NCBI RefSeq assembly: GCF_007859815.1
Contig: NZ_SJPH01000008.1
Span: forward strand, 62,001-126,000
Reading direction: 5' to 3'
DNA: 64,000 bases
Source of the DNA: Botrimarina hoheduenensis
Lineage (GTDB): Bacteria; Planctomycetota; Planctomycetia; Pirellulales; Lacipirellulaceae
Shown here: positions 51,845 through 61,500 of the stretch, one piece after another
How the letters are laid out: the number at the start of each line of letters is the position of its first letter
Numbering within the stretch: the stretch's first letter is position 1
Notes under the pieces: generated by a model
The model's database searches: none
What the model was told of the DNA's origin: nothing
Seen by the model: the letters and a program-made list of their open reading frames with translations, nothing else
Made by a program: the position numbers and the translations under genes

Positions 51845-52456
51845 TCAGCTGGGGAATCGATCGATGAAGACGACTTCATCTTTCGTGAGTTGACCTCCGC
51901 GGCTGTGCGCGGGCTTGAGTGCTTTGCCGACCGTGATCATCAGACCGATCACGTGTTCGTCCGGCAGACCGATGATCTCGGCGACTTTCACCGGGTCGAA
52001 GCCGATCATGGGGCACGAGTCGTAGCCCATCGCCTTGGCGGCCAGCATGAGAGTCTGGCTGGCGATGCCGACAGAACGCATCGCTTCGTCGCGCTCCATC
52101 TGGGGGCCGGCTTGCGAGTAAAAGCCGCTGATCATCGGCACGAGCATGTCTTGCGTCTGCTGAGGCGCGTTGCGCCAGTAGCGTTCGGGCTCTTTGCCCC
52201 ACGCCTTCAGATCGGCGCACACAAGGATCGTCAGGTTGGCGTCGGTCACCTGTGCCTGATCCCACGCCGCGGCGCGGAGCTGCTGTTTGAGTTCGTTGTC
52301 GCGAACCAACACAAAACGCCAGTGCTGAATATTGAACGATGTCGGAGACAGCAGCGTGAGGTCCATGAGCCGATCGATGTCGGTATCGGACATGACAAAG
52401 TTAGGGTCGTAGTGCTTCACTGCGCGGCGGGCTTCGATCGCATCGTGCGTGTTCAT
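51845..52456 (-). CDS. Nitroreductase-family flavoprotein
   Basis: The 203-residue protein has the FMN-binding N-terminus EARRAVKHYDPNF and SPTSFNIQHWRFVLV, and the C-terminal SVGIASQTLMLAAKAMGYDS then GLMITVGKA. The family reduces nitro compounds or quinones with NAD(P)H using FMN, normally as a homodimer. The natural substrate is unknown. The start is the ATG at 52456. The convergent lipoprotein ends 18 bases before it. Confidence 0.9.
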   Translation of the reverse strand: MNTHDAIEARRAVKHYDPNFVMSDTDIDRLMDLTLLSPTSFNIQHWRFVLVRDNELKQQLRAAAWDQAQVTDANLTILVCADLKAWGKEPERYWRNAPQQTQDMLVPMISGFYSQAGPQMERDEAMRSVGIASQTLMLAAKAMGYDSCPMIGFDPVKVAEIIGLPDEHVIGLMITVGKALKPAHSRGGQLTKDEVVFIDRFPS

Positions 52457-52598
52457 GGCGAGAGGTTCGTGCGTGAGGGGATTGATCGAAGGGTAAGGGA
52501 GGGTGCGCTCTCGCGCTGAAGATCGTATCGTCCGACGGCAGGCATGCGATAACCCTCGCGATACGGTCTTGCAGCGTCAAGGCGGCAAAGCCGATGAA

Positions 52599-54032
52599 CT
52601 AGGTCTCGTAGGTAATCCGGCCATGCTGCTGGCTGCGGCTGATGCGGTCGGTGGCGTACAGCCCCGCGAGCACGAACTCGACGCAGCTAGCGCGGACCGC
52701 CGGATCGGCCGAGGCGTTGACTTCAAAGGCCTTGTCCCAGACCGGGGGGACCCTTTTCAGCAGATTCGCGTAGTGTGACGAGGGGAGCATGTCGCCCACC
52801 TCGATCTTCACTCCCTGCGAGAAGATCTCGGCGATCTCCGCGAGTCCGTGCTCTTCAACGTATTCGGAGAAGACCGTGCCAATCGCCTCGGCGACGACGG
52901 CGTCGAGCACTTGTGCCTCGCTCATCTGATGTGAGCCCATCAGGTCGAGCTCGAGTTTGCCCAGCGAGCTGGCGTAAAGGTGCCCAAGATCGCTGATGCG
53001 GGGTGCCGCCGACGCTTCGCCCAGCACCGCGGCCCGGTGCCGTGCCGAAGCGAGCATCGTGCGGTAGTTGGCGATCGACATCCGCGCCGAAACGCCCGAA
53101 TCGTGGTCGATGTACTTGCTCTGTCGCGCGGCGCGGCTGATCTCTTCGATAAGTTCCTTCATGAAGTAGGGAACCACCACGGCCAAGCCGGAGTCCTGCT
53201 CAGACTCATGCTCGGTCTGCACTTCTTGTTCTAAGATCTCCACCCCAATACCGCGCTCACGCGGGTAGTGGGTCTGAATCATCGAACCGATCCGGTCTTT
53301 CAGTTGCGGGATAACTTTGCCGCTACGGTTGTAGGTGGCGGGGTTCGCGCTAAAGAGGATCATCACGTCGATGTCAAACTTGACCGGATAGCCACGGATC
53401 TGAACGTCGCGCTCTTCGAGAATGTTGAAGAGGCCAACCTGTACGAGTTCGTCGAGCTCGGGCAGTTCGTTCATGGCGAACAGGCCCCGGTGCATGCGCG
53501 GGATTAGGCCGAAGTGCAGCGCCTCCTCGGCCCCCATGCTGATGCCCGAAGCGAGCATCGCCGGATCGATCTCGCCGATCAGGTCCGCGAATTTTGTGCC
53601 CGGTGCGAGCCGTTCGGCATAACGTTCTTCACGCGACCACCAGGCGATTGGCAGTTCATCGGCGGGAGTGCTGCTCGTGAGGTGCTTGCCCCGTTTGGTG
53701 ATGGGGCGATAGGGATCGTCGTGCAGCGGGATCCGCGGATCATCGATGTAGGGGATTTCTTCATCCAAAAAGTCCACTAGTCGCCGCATCAGCCGACTCT
53801 TGGCCTGCCCCTTTTCGCCTAAAAACAGCAGGTCGTGCTGAGCCAGCAGCGCGATGTTCAGCTCCGGCAAGACGGTGTCTTCGTAGCCCACGATGCCCGG
53901 ATAGAGCTCCTCGCCGGCGCGTAGCTTGGCCAGAAAATTGTCGTGGATCTCTTGCTTGACGGTTTTACTCCGCCAGCCCGACTTGCGTAGTTCGGAAAGG
54001 GTGCGGGGAAGCGCGGCGGTGTCGAGGGGCAT
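52599..54032 (-). CDS. MoxR/magnesium chelatase-like AAA ATPase
   Basis: The 477-residue protein is an AAA+ ATPase of the sigma-54-interaction/magnesium chelatase type. The Walker A reads GEKGQAKS (72-79). The Walker B position reads [10 protein letters not shown], with Asn where Asp is usual, a form I also recall in this family's relatives. [23 protein letters not shown] fits sensor 1. Such ATPases usually act with a vWA-domain partner, often in the next gene, but neither neighbour is one. The frame is open to 54476; the ATG at 54032 is preferred because the upstream part is Arg- and Gly-rich without family features. Confidence 0.88.
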   Translation of the reverse strand: MPLDTAALPRTLSELRKSGWRSKTVKQEIHDNFLAKLRAGEELYPGIVGYEDTVLPELNIALLAQHDLLFLGEKGQAKSRLMRRLVDFLDEEIPYIDDPRIPLHDDPYRPITKRGKHLTSSTPADELPIAWWSREERYAERLAPGTKFADLIGEIDPAMLASGISMGAEEALHFGLIPRMHRGLFAMNELPELDELVQVGLFNILEERDVQIRGYPVKFDIDVMILFSANPATYNRSGKVIPQLKDRIGSMIQTHYPRERGIGVEILEQEVQTEHESEQDSGLAVVVPYFMKELIEEISRAARQSKYIDHDSGVSARMSIANYRTMLASARHRAAVLGEASAAPRISDLGHLYASSLGKLELDLMGSHQMSEAQVLDAVVAEAIGTVFSEYVEEHGLAEIAEIFSQGVKIEVGDMLPSSHYANLLKRVPPVWDKAFEVNASADPAVRASCVEFVLAGLYATDRISRSQQHGRITYET

Positions 54033-54118
54033 CGGCGGAATCGGGGGCTTGCCTGAAGGAAGAAATCGCTGCGCGGCGCGATACTGCGTTAAACACCGTG
54101 CAAAACGGTACGCTCCGA

Positions 54119-55384
54119 CTATAGGCCGACCACCGCCGATGGCGAATCCACCTCTTCCAGCAGGATGGCCGGCGTACGCGAAAGCGGGCCTCGGTCTCGT
54201 CTGGCCAGCGCCGCCATCCCTACCGCCGCGGTCCCGAGCGAGACGATAGCGCACCACCACGGCAGGTTGGGATCCGAGCGATAGAGCGCGGTACCGATTA
54301 CCGGCGCAATCACTCCGGCGACCGCGATCGTGACCGAGTAAGCCCCCATGTAAGCTCCTCGCTGCGAGCGGCGCGACCGGCCAGCGACGTAGGTCGCCGA
54401 GAACGGGGCCGAGATCATCTCGCCTACTGTCCAGAGAGCGACCAACGCGGCGGCTGCCAAGAAAGATCCGCACCACGGCGTCAGCCCAAAACCAATTGCT
54501 ACGAAGATCGTTCCGATGGCGACTAGCATGAGCGGTGGAAAGCGTTTGATCGAATGCGTGAGCGGCATCTCGAAGAGGACCACCATCAAGGTGTTTACCG
54601 CATAGAGCACGCCAATCGCGAACTTGCTAAGGTGGCACTGCTCGCGCCAAAAAAGGGGAAGTGTTGTCACAGTTTGGAAGGCAACAACTTCGATCAAGAT
54701 GAACAAGCCGAGAAAGGCCAAGAACTGTCTGTCGGTCCATGGACCCCGCGTGGTCGAGGCGGGCAGGTTGCCATCACTCGTATCGGGAAGCTCGCGCAGG
54801 TGTTTGCCGAGTGTTGTTAGCACCACCACCGCAGCAATGCCGCTGGCGGCCGCGTTGACCGGAAAAAGCCAGAAGAAGTTGATTTCCGCCAGCAAGCCGC
54901 CTATCACCGGCCCGATCGAGAACCCCAGGTTGTTTGCCAGACGATTCAGCGCGATCGCCTGGGCGTGTTGTTCTTCGTCAACAAAGAGAGTGACGCCCGT
55001 TGCCGCCGCGGGACGCGCCAGATCGGCCATGAACTGCCTTAGTACCAGCGCGGCCAGCAACCACTCCAGTTCGCTGCAGAAGGGAATCACGGCGTAGGCA
55101 GGTACGCTTAGGGCGAACGACGCAAGCATCACCGCCACGGGGCCGATGCGGCTAGTGAGCCAACCGCCCAGATAGCACCCCAGCGCTCCCCCCAGGCCGC
55201 TCGCCGCCAGTATCCAGCCGATCGCCAGCGGCTCGAATCCACGGACTTCGCTCAGGTACAAAGCCAGAAACGGGAAGACCATCGTCCCGCACCGATTAAG
55301 CAGCAGCGCGAGCGCAACGAGCCACACCTTGTGCGGCAGTCCCTCGAAAGAGGCGGCGTATCGGCGAAGCATCCAGCGCGCCAT
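54119..55384 (-). CDS. Major facilitator superfamily transporter
   Basis: The 421-residue protein has 12 predicted membrane segments. After the first helix comes [18 protein letters not shown], and [19 protein letters not shown] matches the loop 2-3 signature of drug-type MFS proteins. The middle loop includes [15 protein letters not shown]. The substrate is unknown; relatives include multidrug efflux and sugar exporters. The frame is open to 55399; the ATG at 55384 is preferred. Confidence 0.88.
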   Translation of the reverse strand: MARWMLRRYAASFEGLPHKVWLVALALLLNRCGTMVFPFLALYLSEVRGFEPLAIGWILAASGLGGALGCYLGGWLTSRIGPVAVMLASFALSVPAYAVIPFCSELEWLLAALVLRQFMADLARPAAATGVTLFVDEEQHAQAIALNRLANNLGFSIGPVIGGLLAEINFFWLFPVNAAASGIAAVVVLTTLGKHLRELPDTSDGNLPASTTRGPWTDRQFLAFLGLFILIEVVAFQTVTTLPLFWREQCHLSKFAIGVLYAVNTLMVVLFEMPLTHSIKRFPPLMLVAIGTIFVAIGFGLTPWCGSFLAAAALVALWTVGEMISAPFSATYVAGRSRRSQRGAYMGAYSVTIAVAGVIAPVIGTALYRSDPNLPWWCAIVSLGTAAVGMAALARRDRGPLSRTPAILLEEVDSPSAVVGL

Positions 55385-55513
55385 GGCCTTGCAAACCAAA
55401 GTGAGGGGGGCGGTTTATCTGAACACCTACGTGCAGACAGGGCCCAGCGGGCCCGGGTTCGCGTGAGGGGGGCGGCTGGCGATGATTGGCCGCGAGCCAC
55501 TAATGCAGAAGAA

Positions 55514-55544
55514 CCCCTGCCTTCTCATCAAGAGGAGGCAGGGG
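55514..55544 (-). terminator. Intrinsic terminator downstream of the Gfo/Idh/MocA gene
   Basis: A 13-bp stem with a single mismatch or wobble (55514-55526 / 55532-55544, loop of five bases) is followed on the minus strand by TTCTTCT. It lies 75-105 bases after the stop of the gene at 55619-57103 and before the MFS gene on the same strand. It is the strongest hairpin of this kind seen in the window. Confidence 0.68.
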
Positions 55545-55618
55545 CTCAGACGCGATTGTTCAGCAACTCAATCGGTGTCGGCAAGAGCCGACGCGGCAAG
55601 CAAAATGGCCGCTACCGC

Positions 55619-57103
55619 TTAGCTCTGCGCGGGATCGACGCCGTTGGTCCAGGGCCCGGCGAGCTTCTGATAATCTTCGGGGTACAGCTTGCTGCCAGTG
55701 TCTCCGGCGGTCCAGCCGGGAACGTGGCGGGGGGCAGCGTGGGCGTACGACATCTCTTCCCACTGCTTTGCCCACGAGCTGTCGCCCGTGCCAAAGGTCA
55801 TCGTGTCGCGATCGAAGTGATAGACCTTGCCGTTGCGATAGCTCATCGCACCGAGCTTAACGATCACCATCGCCGCGGCACCGAGCTCGGGATCGCAGTT
55901 GACCATCGCTGGGTCGTCGGCAAGCACCGCTTCCACAAAGTTATCGAAGTGTGCGAACGTGGTGCTCTCGGGTCGTGTGACGTCGACGCGCTCGCTCTTG
56001 ATCTTCGAGTTCATGGTCACCTGCGGTCGCTCGGCGACGAAATCGTAGCCCGTGAACTCCTCACCCGTGCCGAAGACAGCCGAGCCGTTGTGGCCGCGGA
56101 TCAGCTGCTTAATGGGGGTGTTCGAGCAGCACATGGTGGCGGTTGCTAGGCCCTGAACGCCCTCCGGGAAGTCCGCGGCGACGGTCGCCACGTCCGGCGC
56201 CTCGCGGCCGTCGTACTCAAAGAAGATGCCGCCGGCACCGACCACCCGCCCGGGGAAGCGGAGCCCCGTTGCGGTGAGCATCGACGTCGTGCGGTGCACG
56301 AACAGGTCGGTGTACAGACCCGAACCAAAGTCCCAGTAGCAACGCCACTGGGCGAACTTCGCTCGGTCGAACGCCTGTTTGGGGGCCAGTCCCTGCTCGT
56401 GGCCGAGGAACGTGTCCCAGTCGATATTCTTGGGCGTCATGGCCGGCGTTAGGGTGTAGTAACGCCACTGACCCATCGACGAGTTGCGATAGTACTCGGT
56501 CTGGTACTGCAGCACCTTGCCGAGCTTGCCGCCGCGAATGTCTTCGTTGACTTTCTTCCAAACGGGTAGCGAGGTGGACTGCACGCCCACCTGCATGACC
56601 TTGCCGGACTCTTTCCAGGCCTTGTGAACGTCCAGGGCCTCCTGGACGGTGTGCGTCATCGGCTTCTCGCAGTACACGTGCTTGCCGGCGCTGAGCGCAT
56701 CAATCGTTTGCTTGGCGTGCCAGTGATCGGGCGTCGCGATCACCACCGCATCGATCGACGGATCGTTGATGATGTCGCGGTAGTCGCCCGTCTTGGTCGG
56801 TGCCTTGCCGGTTTTCTCTTCGATCTTGCGTGCGGTGCCATCGCGGTACTCATTAAACACGTCGCAGACGACCGCACACTCAACGCTGCCCGGGTTGTTC
56901 TGCAGCTGGATGGCGGAGTTGACGTGCTCTTGGCACCTGCCCCCCACGCCGATGAAGCCGATGCGGAGCCGCTCGTTTGCCGCCACGGCCGCTCGCGCTC
57001 GCGCCGCCGGAGCGACAACCGCCGCCGCAGCGGTAGCGGCGGCCGAGGTTTGGATAAAGTCACGTCGCGACACAGGGCCGCTCTTGTTTTCGGAGTTCTT
57101 CAT
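55619..57103 (-). CDS. Gfo/Idh/MocA-family oxidoreductase with TAT signal
   Basis: The 494-residue protein begins with a twin-arginine signal, SRRDFIQTSAAATAAAA (12-28), so it is probably exported folded with its cofactor. The nucleotide-binding motif GFIGVGGRC (49-57) and the active-site segment YCEKPMTHTVQEAL place it in the Gfo/Idh/MocA family of NAD(P)-dependent sugar or inositol dehydrogenases. The exact substrate is unknown. The family is often expanded in planctomycetes. A hairpin terminator follows at 55514-55544; TatC is encoded in this window. Confidence 0.92.
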   Translation of the reverse strand: MKNSENKSGPVSRRDFIQTSAAATAAAAVVAPAARARAAVAANERLRIGFIGVGGRCQEHVNSAIQLQNNPGSVECAVVCDVFNEYRDGTARKIEEKTGKAPTKTGDYRDIINDPSIDAVVIATPDHWHAKQTIDALSAGKHVYCEKPMTHTVQEALDVHKAWKESGKVMQVGVQSTSLPVWKKVNEDIRGGKLGKVLQYQTEYYRNSSMGQWRYYTLTPAMTPKNIDWDTFLGHEQGLAPKQAFDRAKFAQWRCYWDFGSGLYTDLFVHRTTSMLTATGLRFPGRVVGAGGIFFEYDGREAPDVATVAADFPEGVQGLATATMCCSNTPIKQLIRGHNGSAVFGTGEEFTGYDFVAERPQVTMNSKIKSERVDVTRPESTTFAHFDNFVEAVLADDPAMVNCDPELGAAAMVIVKLGAMSYRNGKVYHFDRDTMTFGTGDSSWAKQWEEMSYAHAAPRHVPGWTAGDTGSKLYPEDYQKLAGPWTNGVDPAQS

Positions 57104-57723
57104 CGCTTCGCACGTTCCTGGTTAGGTCACGCTGTACCGCAGATAAATCCAATGCCCCACAGCCGGAAGAAGCCCGGCTCATGGGCGACACTGATTCTGC
57201 GGAGATAATGCACGAGTTGTCGGAAGGAGTTTTGGTGCGGCCGCCGGATCGGTTGCCGAGGGGCAGATCCGAGATCTGAACGCCGCGCTAAGGCTGCTAG
57301 ATTATCATATCCTGGCAAGCCAGCCAAACGGTAGCCGAACAGCCACACCGGACCGCTGGCGAGATGCTCGCCGGGTCCAAACGCCGGATTGTGGAGGCCC
57401 TGAGCAGGCAGCAGTCGCCGCGCAAAATCCGCACGCTGCCGAGTAACTTACGCGCTCCTATCCAGCCTCAATGGCGGTGACTGCCACCCTTCGCGACGCA
57501 TCACTGCTGGCGTTATGGCGCCCGACCGATCGGCTGCCGACGACTTAAGTTTAGTTGCCGAGGGCGATCCTCCTGGCACAGAATACCCTCGTGAAAAGGA
57601 GGGGCCTGAAGCTGTACGCAGGGGAGCAAGAGTACGCAGTCACGCCGTGCGATACGCCCTTGCTGGTTACAGTATCGAACTGACAGCTCGGCTACCCCTT
57701 TGGCCTTATCCCCGGTGCACCTC
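57104..57723. other. Divergent gap between the Gfo/Idh/MocA gene and the SGNH hydrolase gene
   Basis: The 620-base gap contains an AT-rich patch at 57298-57312 with a minus-strand GATAAT/TATGAT, possibly the -10 region of the oxidoreductase gene with a leader of about 200 bases, but no good -35 box. A + strand reading frame at 57515-57730 overlaps the hydrolase start and shows no family. No tRNA or other RNA was recognised. Confidence 0.45.
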
Positions 57724-58482
57724 ATGCTGAAACCACTCCCTCGTCCGGTGTCACGTTCTTTTCCCTGGATCGGCATGCTGGCACAGTGCTGGCTGCTCTT
57801 GGCGTCACTCGTCGCGTGGGCCGACCTGCCCACGCCCCCCGACTTCACGCCCTATCGGGCAGAGATCGCGGGCTGGGAAAGCGACATCTCTAAGCTAGAA
57901 GCGATCCGTGAGCCCACCCCCCACCGTGATTCGATTTTGGTTGTCGGCAGCAGCAGCATTCGGCTGTGGGAGTCGGTTGATGCCGACCTCGCCCCCTACC
58001 GGGTGATCCGACGCGGCTACGGCGGTGCCAAGTACTCCGATTTGGCCTACTACCTTCCCCGATTGATCGAGCCCCATGCGTATCGCGCGGCGGTCGTTTT
58101 TGTCGGGAACGACATCACCGGAGGAGCTGGCGACAAGAGTCCGGCCGAACTTGGTGAGTGGTTCGGCTATGTCGCGGATCGGTTGCACCACCATGAGCCC
58201 GAGGCTCAAGTGCTCTGTGTCGATGTCCGACCTACGCCCCTACGTTTTCAAGCGTGGTCCGACATCGCGGCCGGCAACGCCGCCCTTAAGCACGCCTGCG
58301 AGAAGCGAGATCGGACTCACTACGTCGATACTTCAAACCACTTTCTCACCGAAGACGGGCAAAGTGTTAAGCTCTCATTGTATCGCGAGGACAATTTGCA
58401 CTTGTCTGCCGAGGGCTACGCGGTCTGGTCGGAACAAATTGTCCGGGCCCTTGATCGCGTGCTCTCGGCGTCAGAGCCCTGA
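57724..58482 (+). CDS. SGNH/GDSL-type hydrolase, secreted
   Basis: The 252-residue protein has a signal peptide (about 11-33, ending VAWA|D) and the SGNH blocks: GSSS (75-78, nucleophile Ser in block I), RRGYGGAKYSD (Gly, block II), FVGNDITGG (Asn, block III) and DNLHLSAEGY (Asp and His, block V). Relatives remove acyl or acetyl groups from lipids or carbohydrates, so an esterase of polysaccharide or envelope glycans is possible. The reading frame is open to 57700; the ATG at 57724 is preferred. The substrate is unknown. Confidence 0.87.
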   Translation: MLKPLPRPVSRSFPWIGMLAQCWLLLASLVAWADLPTPPDFTPYRAEIAGWESDISKLEAIREPTPHRDSILVVGSSSIRLWESVDADLAPYRVIRRGYGGAKYSDLAYYLPRLIEPHAYRAAVVFVGNDITGGAGDKSPAELGEWFGYVADRLHHHEPEAQVLCVDVRPTPLRFQAWSDIAAGNAALKHACEKRDRTHYVDTSNHFLTEDGQSVKLSLYREDNLHLSAEGYAVWSEQIVRALDRVLSASEP

Positions 58483-58494
58483 GCGGGTACCGAG

Positions 58495-58526
58495 CCCTTA
58501 GCTAAGGGGCAGGCTAAGCGTTTAGC
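58495..58526. terminator. Possible bidirectional terminator between convergent genes
   Basis: In the 45-base gap between the SGNH hydrolase (+) and the giant protein gene (-) lie a perfect 14-bp palindrome CCCTTAGCTAAGGG (58495-58508) and a hairpin GCTAA-GCGT-TTAGC (58513-58526). There is no long T-tract on either side, so termination is only suggested by position. Confidence 0.3.
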
Positions 58527-58527
58527 G

Positions 58528-61500
58528 TTAGACGCCGCGCCACCGCGGACCGGCAAGGGTGGCGAGGGCCTCATCCAGCGGATCGGTCGAGGCTTTGCTG
58601 CCGGTTGGCGTGCGACCGTCTGATTTCAGACCACTCTCCTTGAGCTCCGAATCGCTGGCATTGGGGTCCGAAGCCAGCAGCAGCAACGCTTGCCCCAGGG
58701 CATCGTCTCCGGTGCGTGCCGTGCTGCGTAACCTTACGAGCCGCTGCGCTCGTGACGACGCAGCGGTAGCGAGCCTGTAGCCAACTGGTGTTGGCGGTGC
58801 TTCGGATGCGCCCGGTTCCGCCAGCGATTCGGCCGCCGTACTGGCGGGAGTCTCCGCCGTGGTCGCTTCCCGCGCTGCGAGCGGAGCGACGACCACGGGC
58901 GAAGCCGAAATGCCGATCGAGCCGGTGGCGATGCTAGAAGACTTGATCGCGGTCGCTTGCAAGACCGAGAAGCCCGCCGCTACCGCGCCGGCGTGGTCGC
59001 GATAGACCGTGTAGTCGGCGACGTCGACCTCGCCGTCTTCATTCAGATCGGCCGCGCGATCGGAAGAGCCATAGGCTGCTCGCCACGCCAGCTCGTCGGC
59101 GATATCGACCTTGCCGTTGGCGTCGATGTCGCCTGCCATGACGATCGCCGAAGCGATCGATGCGGGCATTGGTGTCACGCTGCGCGTGGCTGCGCTGAGG
59201 GCACCGCTGGTCGTGCCGGCCGAAGAGGCTCCCCCCGCAACCGGCGGATCGAAGTTGCCGACGATCGGCAGGGCCAGCTCATCGCCGAATTCGGCGTACC
59301 GATCGTTGCCGAACGGAGCTGGTGTGAACGGATGGTTGAGGTAGGTCGCGCTGCCGTAATTGGCGGGACGGGCCGCCGAGTCGGGGTTGCCCGACAGCTT
59401 GAGGTACCACTCCGAGGTTGTCCGCGGCGTTGCCGAGGAGTTGCGCGGGACCCACAGCCCGATGTCGTCGATGCCGTCTTGATCGAAGTCGGCGGCAACG
59501 GGACGGTCGAGCACCCCAGGATAGCCCCAGATAATCAGTTCTTCCGCGGCGTCGGTGAGACCGTCGTTGGCAAAGTTAAAAAAGAGCTGGTTGCTGTTGA
59601 ACACCGCAGCATCATCGAGGCCATCGCCATCGAAGTCGCCAACGATCGGGTGCCCCATCAATCCATTGTAGAAAAGCGCGTCGCCTCCGCTGAGCACAAA
59701 GTCTCGGTTGGTGTCCAGCAGCCAGGATCCCCGGTTGTACAGGCCGATCTCGTCGCCGTTGGCGAGGTTGCCGTCAAAGTTGCCCGCAACAGGGATCGCC
59801 CCGGCGGTGTCAAACCACTGCACGTAGCGACTCTGAGCCGCGATGATATCGCCGGAGCCTAGCGACACCACGCCGTCGTGATCGCGATCGATCAGCCAGC
59901 GATAGATCCCCAGTTCGGCCGAGTAACCGAACGCGGCAAGCGTGTCGAACCCGTCAGACTGCCCCGCGGTGTCGAGGCTGAACTTGCCGGCGAAAGCAAG
60001 GTCGTTAACGTTGTATCCGCCCGGACCGATTGCACCGGCCGGTGTTCGCACGGGCAGCGTGAACGAGAGGTCTGCGTTGGTCGCGTCGCCACCGATAACG
60101 CTCGTCGAGGGATTCCAGACAAAGTCGCCGTTGGCATCGATCGAGATGTTGGCGGCGACGAAGGTTCCGATCTCGGGCCGGGAGTCAACGGTGAAGCGGC
60201 TCACGAAGTCACCGCCCGGCACTTTGTCTCCCGAAGGAAAGAGCGGCGTCTCCTGCGGCTCAGCGGCGTTCGACTCGCCGTCTAAGCGGTTGCCCGGATC
60301 GTCGGTCAACGAATCGACAATCGTCAGGGTGTACCGGTCGTCGGGGAGCGGATCGAAGAAATTGAGACGGATGGTGGTCTCGCCGGGGCCGCCCGACATG
60401 GTGTTGTCGATGAACTCGATTGACTCGATCGCGACCAGGCCTACCCGATCGCCAACCAGACGGTAGCGGCCCGGATTGGTCGCGATCGTGTCCGCGACTG
60501 CCGGGTAGACGAAGCCGCCGCCGACCGCCCCCGTCACCGCCGCAACGATCGCGCTCGCGATGTTCTCGCCCGAATTGGGATCGATCTGGAAGTAGAACGG
60601 ATCGCCCGGATCGATCGGATCGCCGGCGATGCCGCTCGCGATACTCGCCCCGCTTTGGTTGGTGGAGCCTGTCAGGCGCGAAACCGCTTCCAGGTAATCG
60701 CGGGGACCGGAGCCGTTGAAGTTGGCATTGTCTCCCAGGCCGATCACGATCGCGCCAAGCCCGATCAGCGCGTCGATGGTTTCCTGGATCCCGCGTCCTG
60801 CGGCGACCGGGCCCGAAAACTCGGTGTCCCTGCCGGGCAAGAAACTCGCTTCGGAAACCATCACGCCATCGACTCCGACAAACACTTCGCCGCTATCAGC
60901 CGAATTGGTGTCGAAGTAGCGTGTGCCGACGTCGGTGGCGACCAGAATGATGGGGGTCGCTCCGTCGCGGAAGCCGCCACCGCCCCGGTTTCCCGCTGCC
61001 GGCAACTGCATGCCGGCCGGGGTGTAAGAACCAAAATTGGGCACATCGCCCGAGGAGCCCGGGTTCGTTTGCGGATTGTTTCCCGGCCCCTGCGAGCCCG
61101 CGACCCCGTTGTCCAGCACCGAACCGTTCGAGTTGCCGTCGTACCCTAACCCGGTCGCGATCTGAAACAGGGCTTCGATTCCCGACTCGGGCGAGTCGTC
61201 TCCGCCGCCTGGTGCCACTCGGGTCAAGGCGCTGTTGATTGCGTCGGTGAAGCCGACCGTGCTATCCAGGACGATCGGTTGGTTCAGAATGAAGGGCAGG
61301 TTGTTGCCCGTGCTGTTGCCCGAACCGTTGCCGAAGTCTTCGAAACGTCCCACGCCAAAGCCCAGGTCCATACCGGGAATGGCTGCCTGCAAGGCGGCGA
61401 TAATGCTGGGGAACTGGCTCGTCAGGGTGGGGGCGACTCCCGAGAAGCTTCCCGTATCGTCAAACAGCAGGAACACATCGATTGCCCCGGCACCCACCGC

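Noticed and set aside
57515..57730. 71-codon + strand ORF before the SGNH hydrolase
   Set aside because: It overlaps the hydrolase start in another frame and shows no family or signal features.
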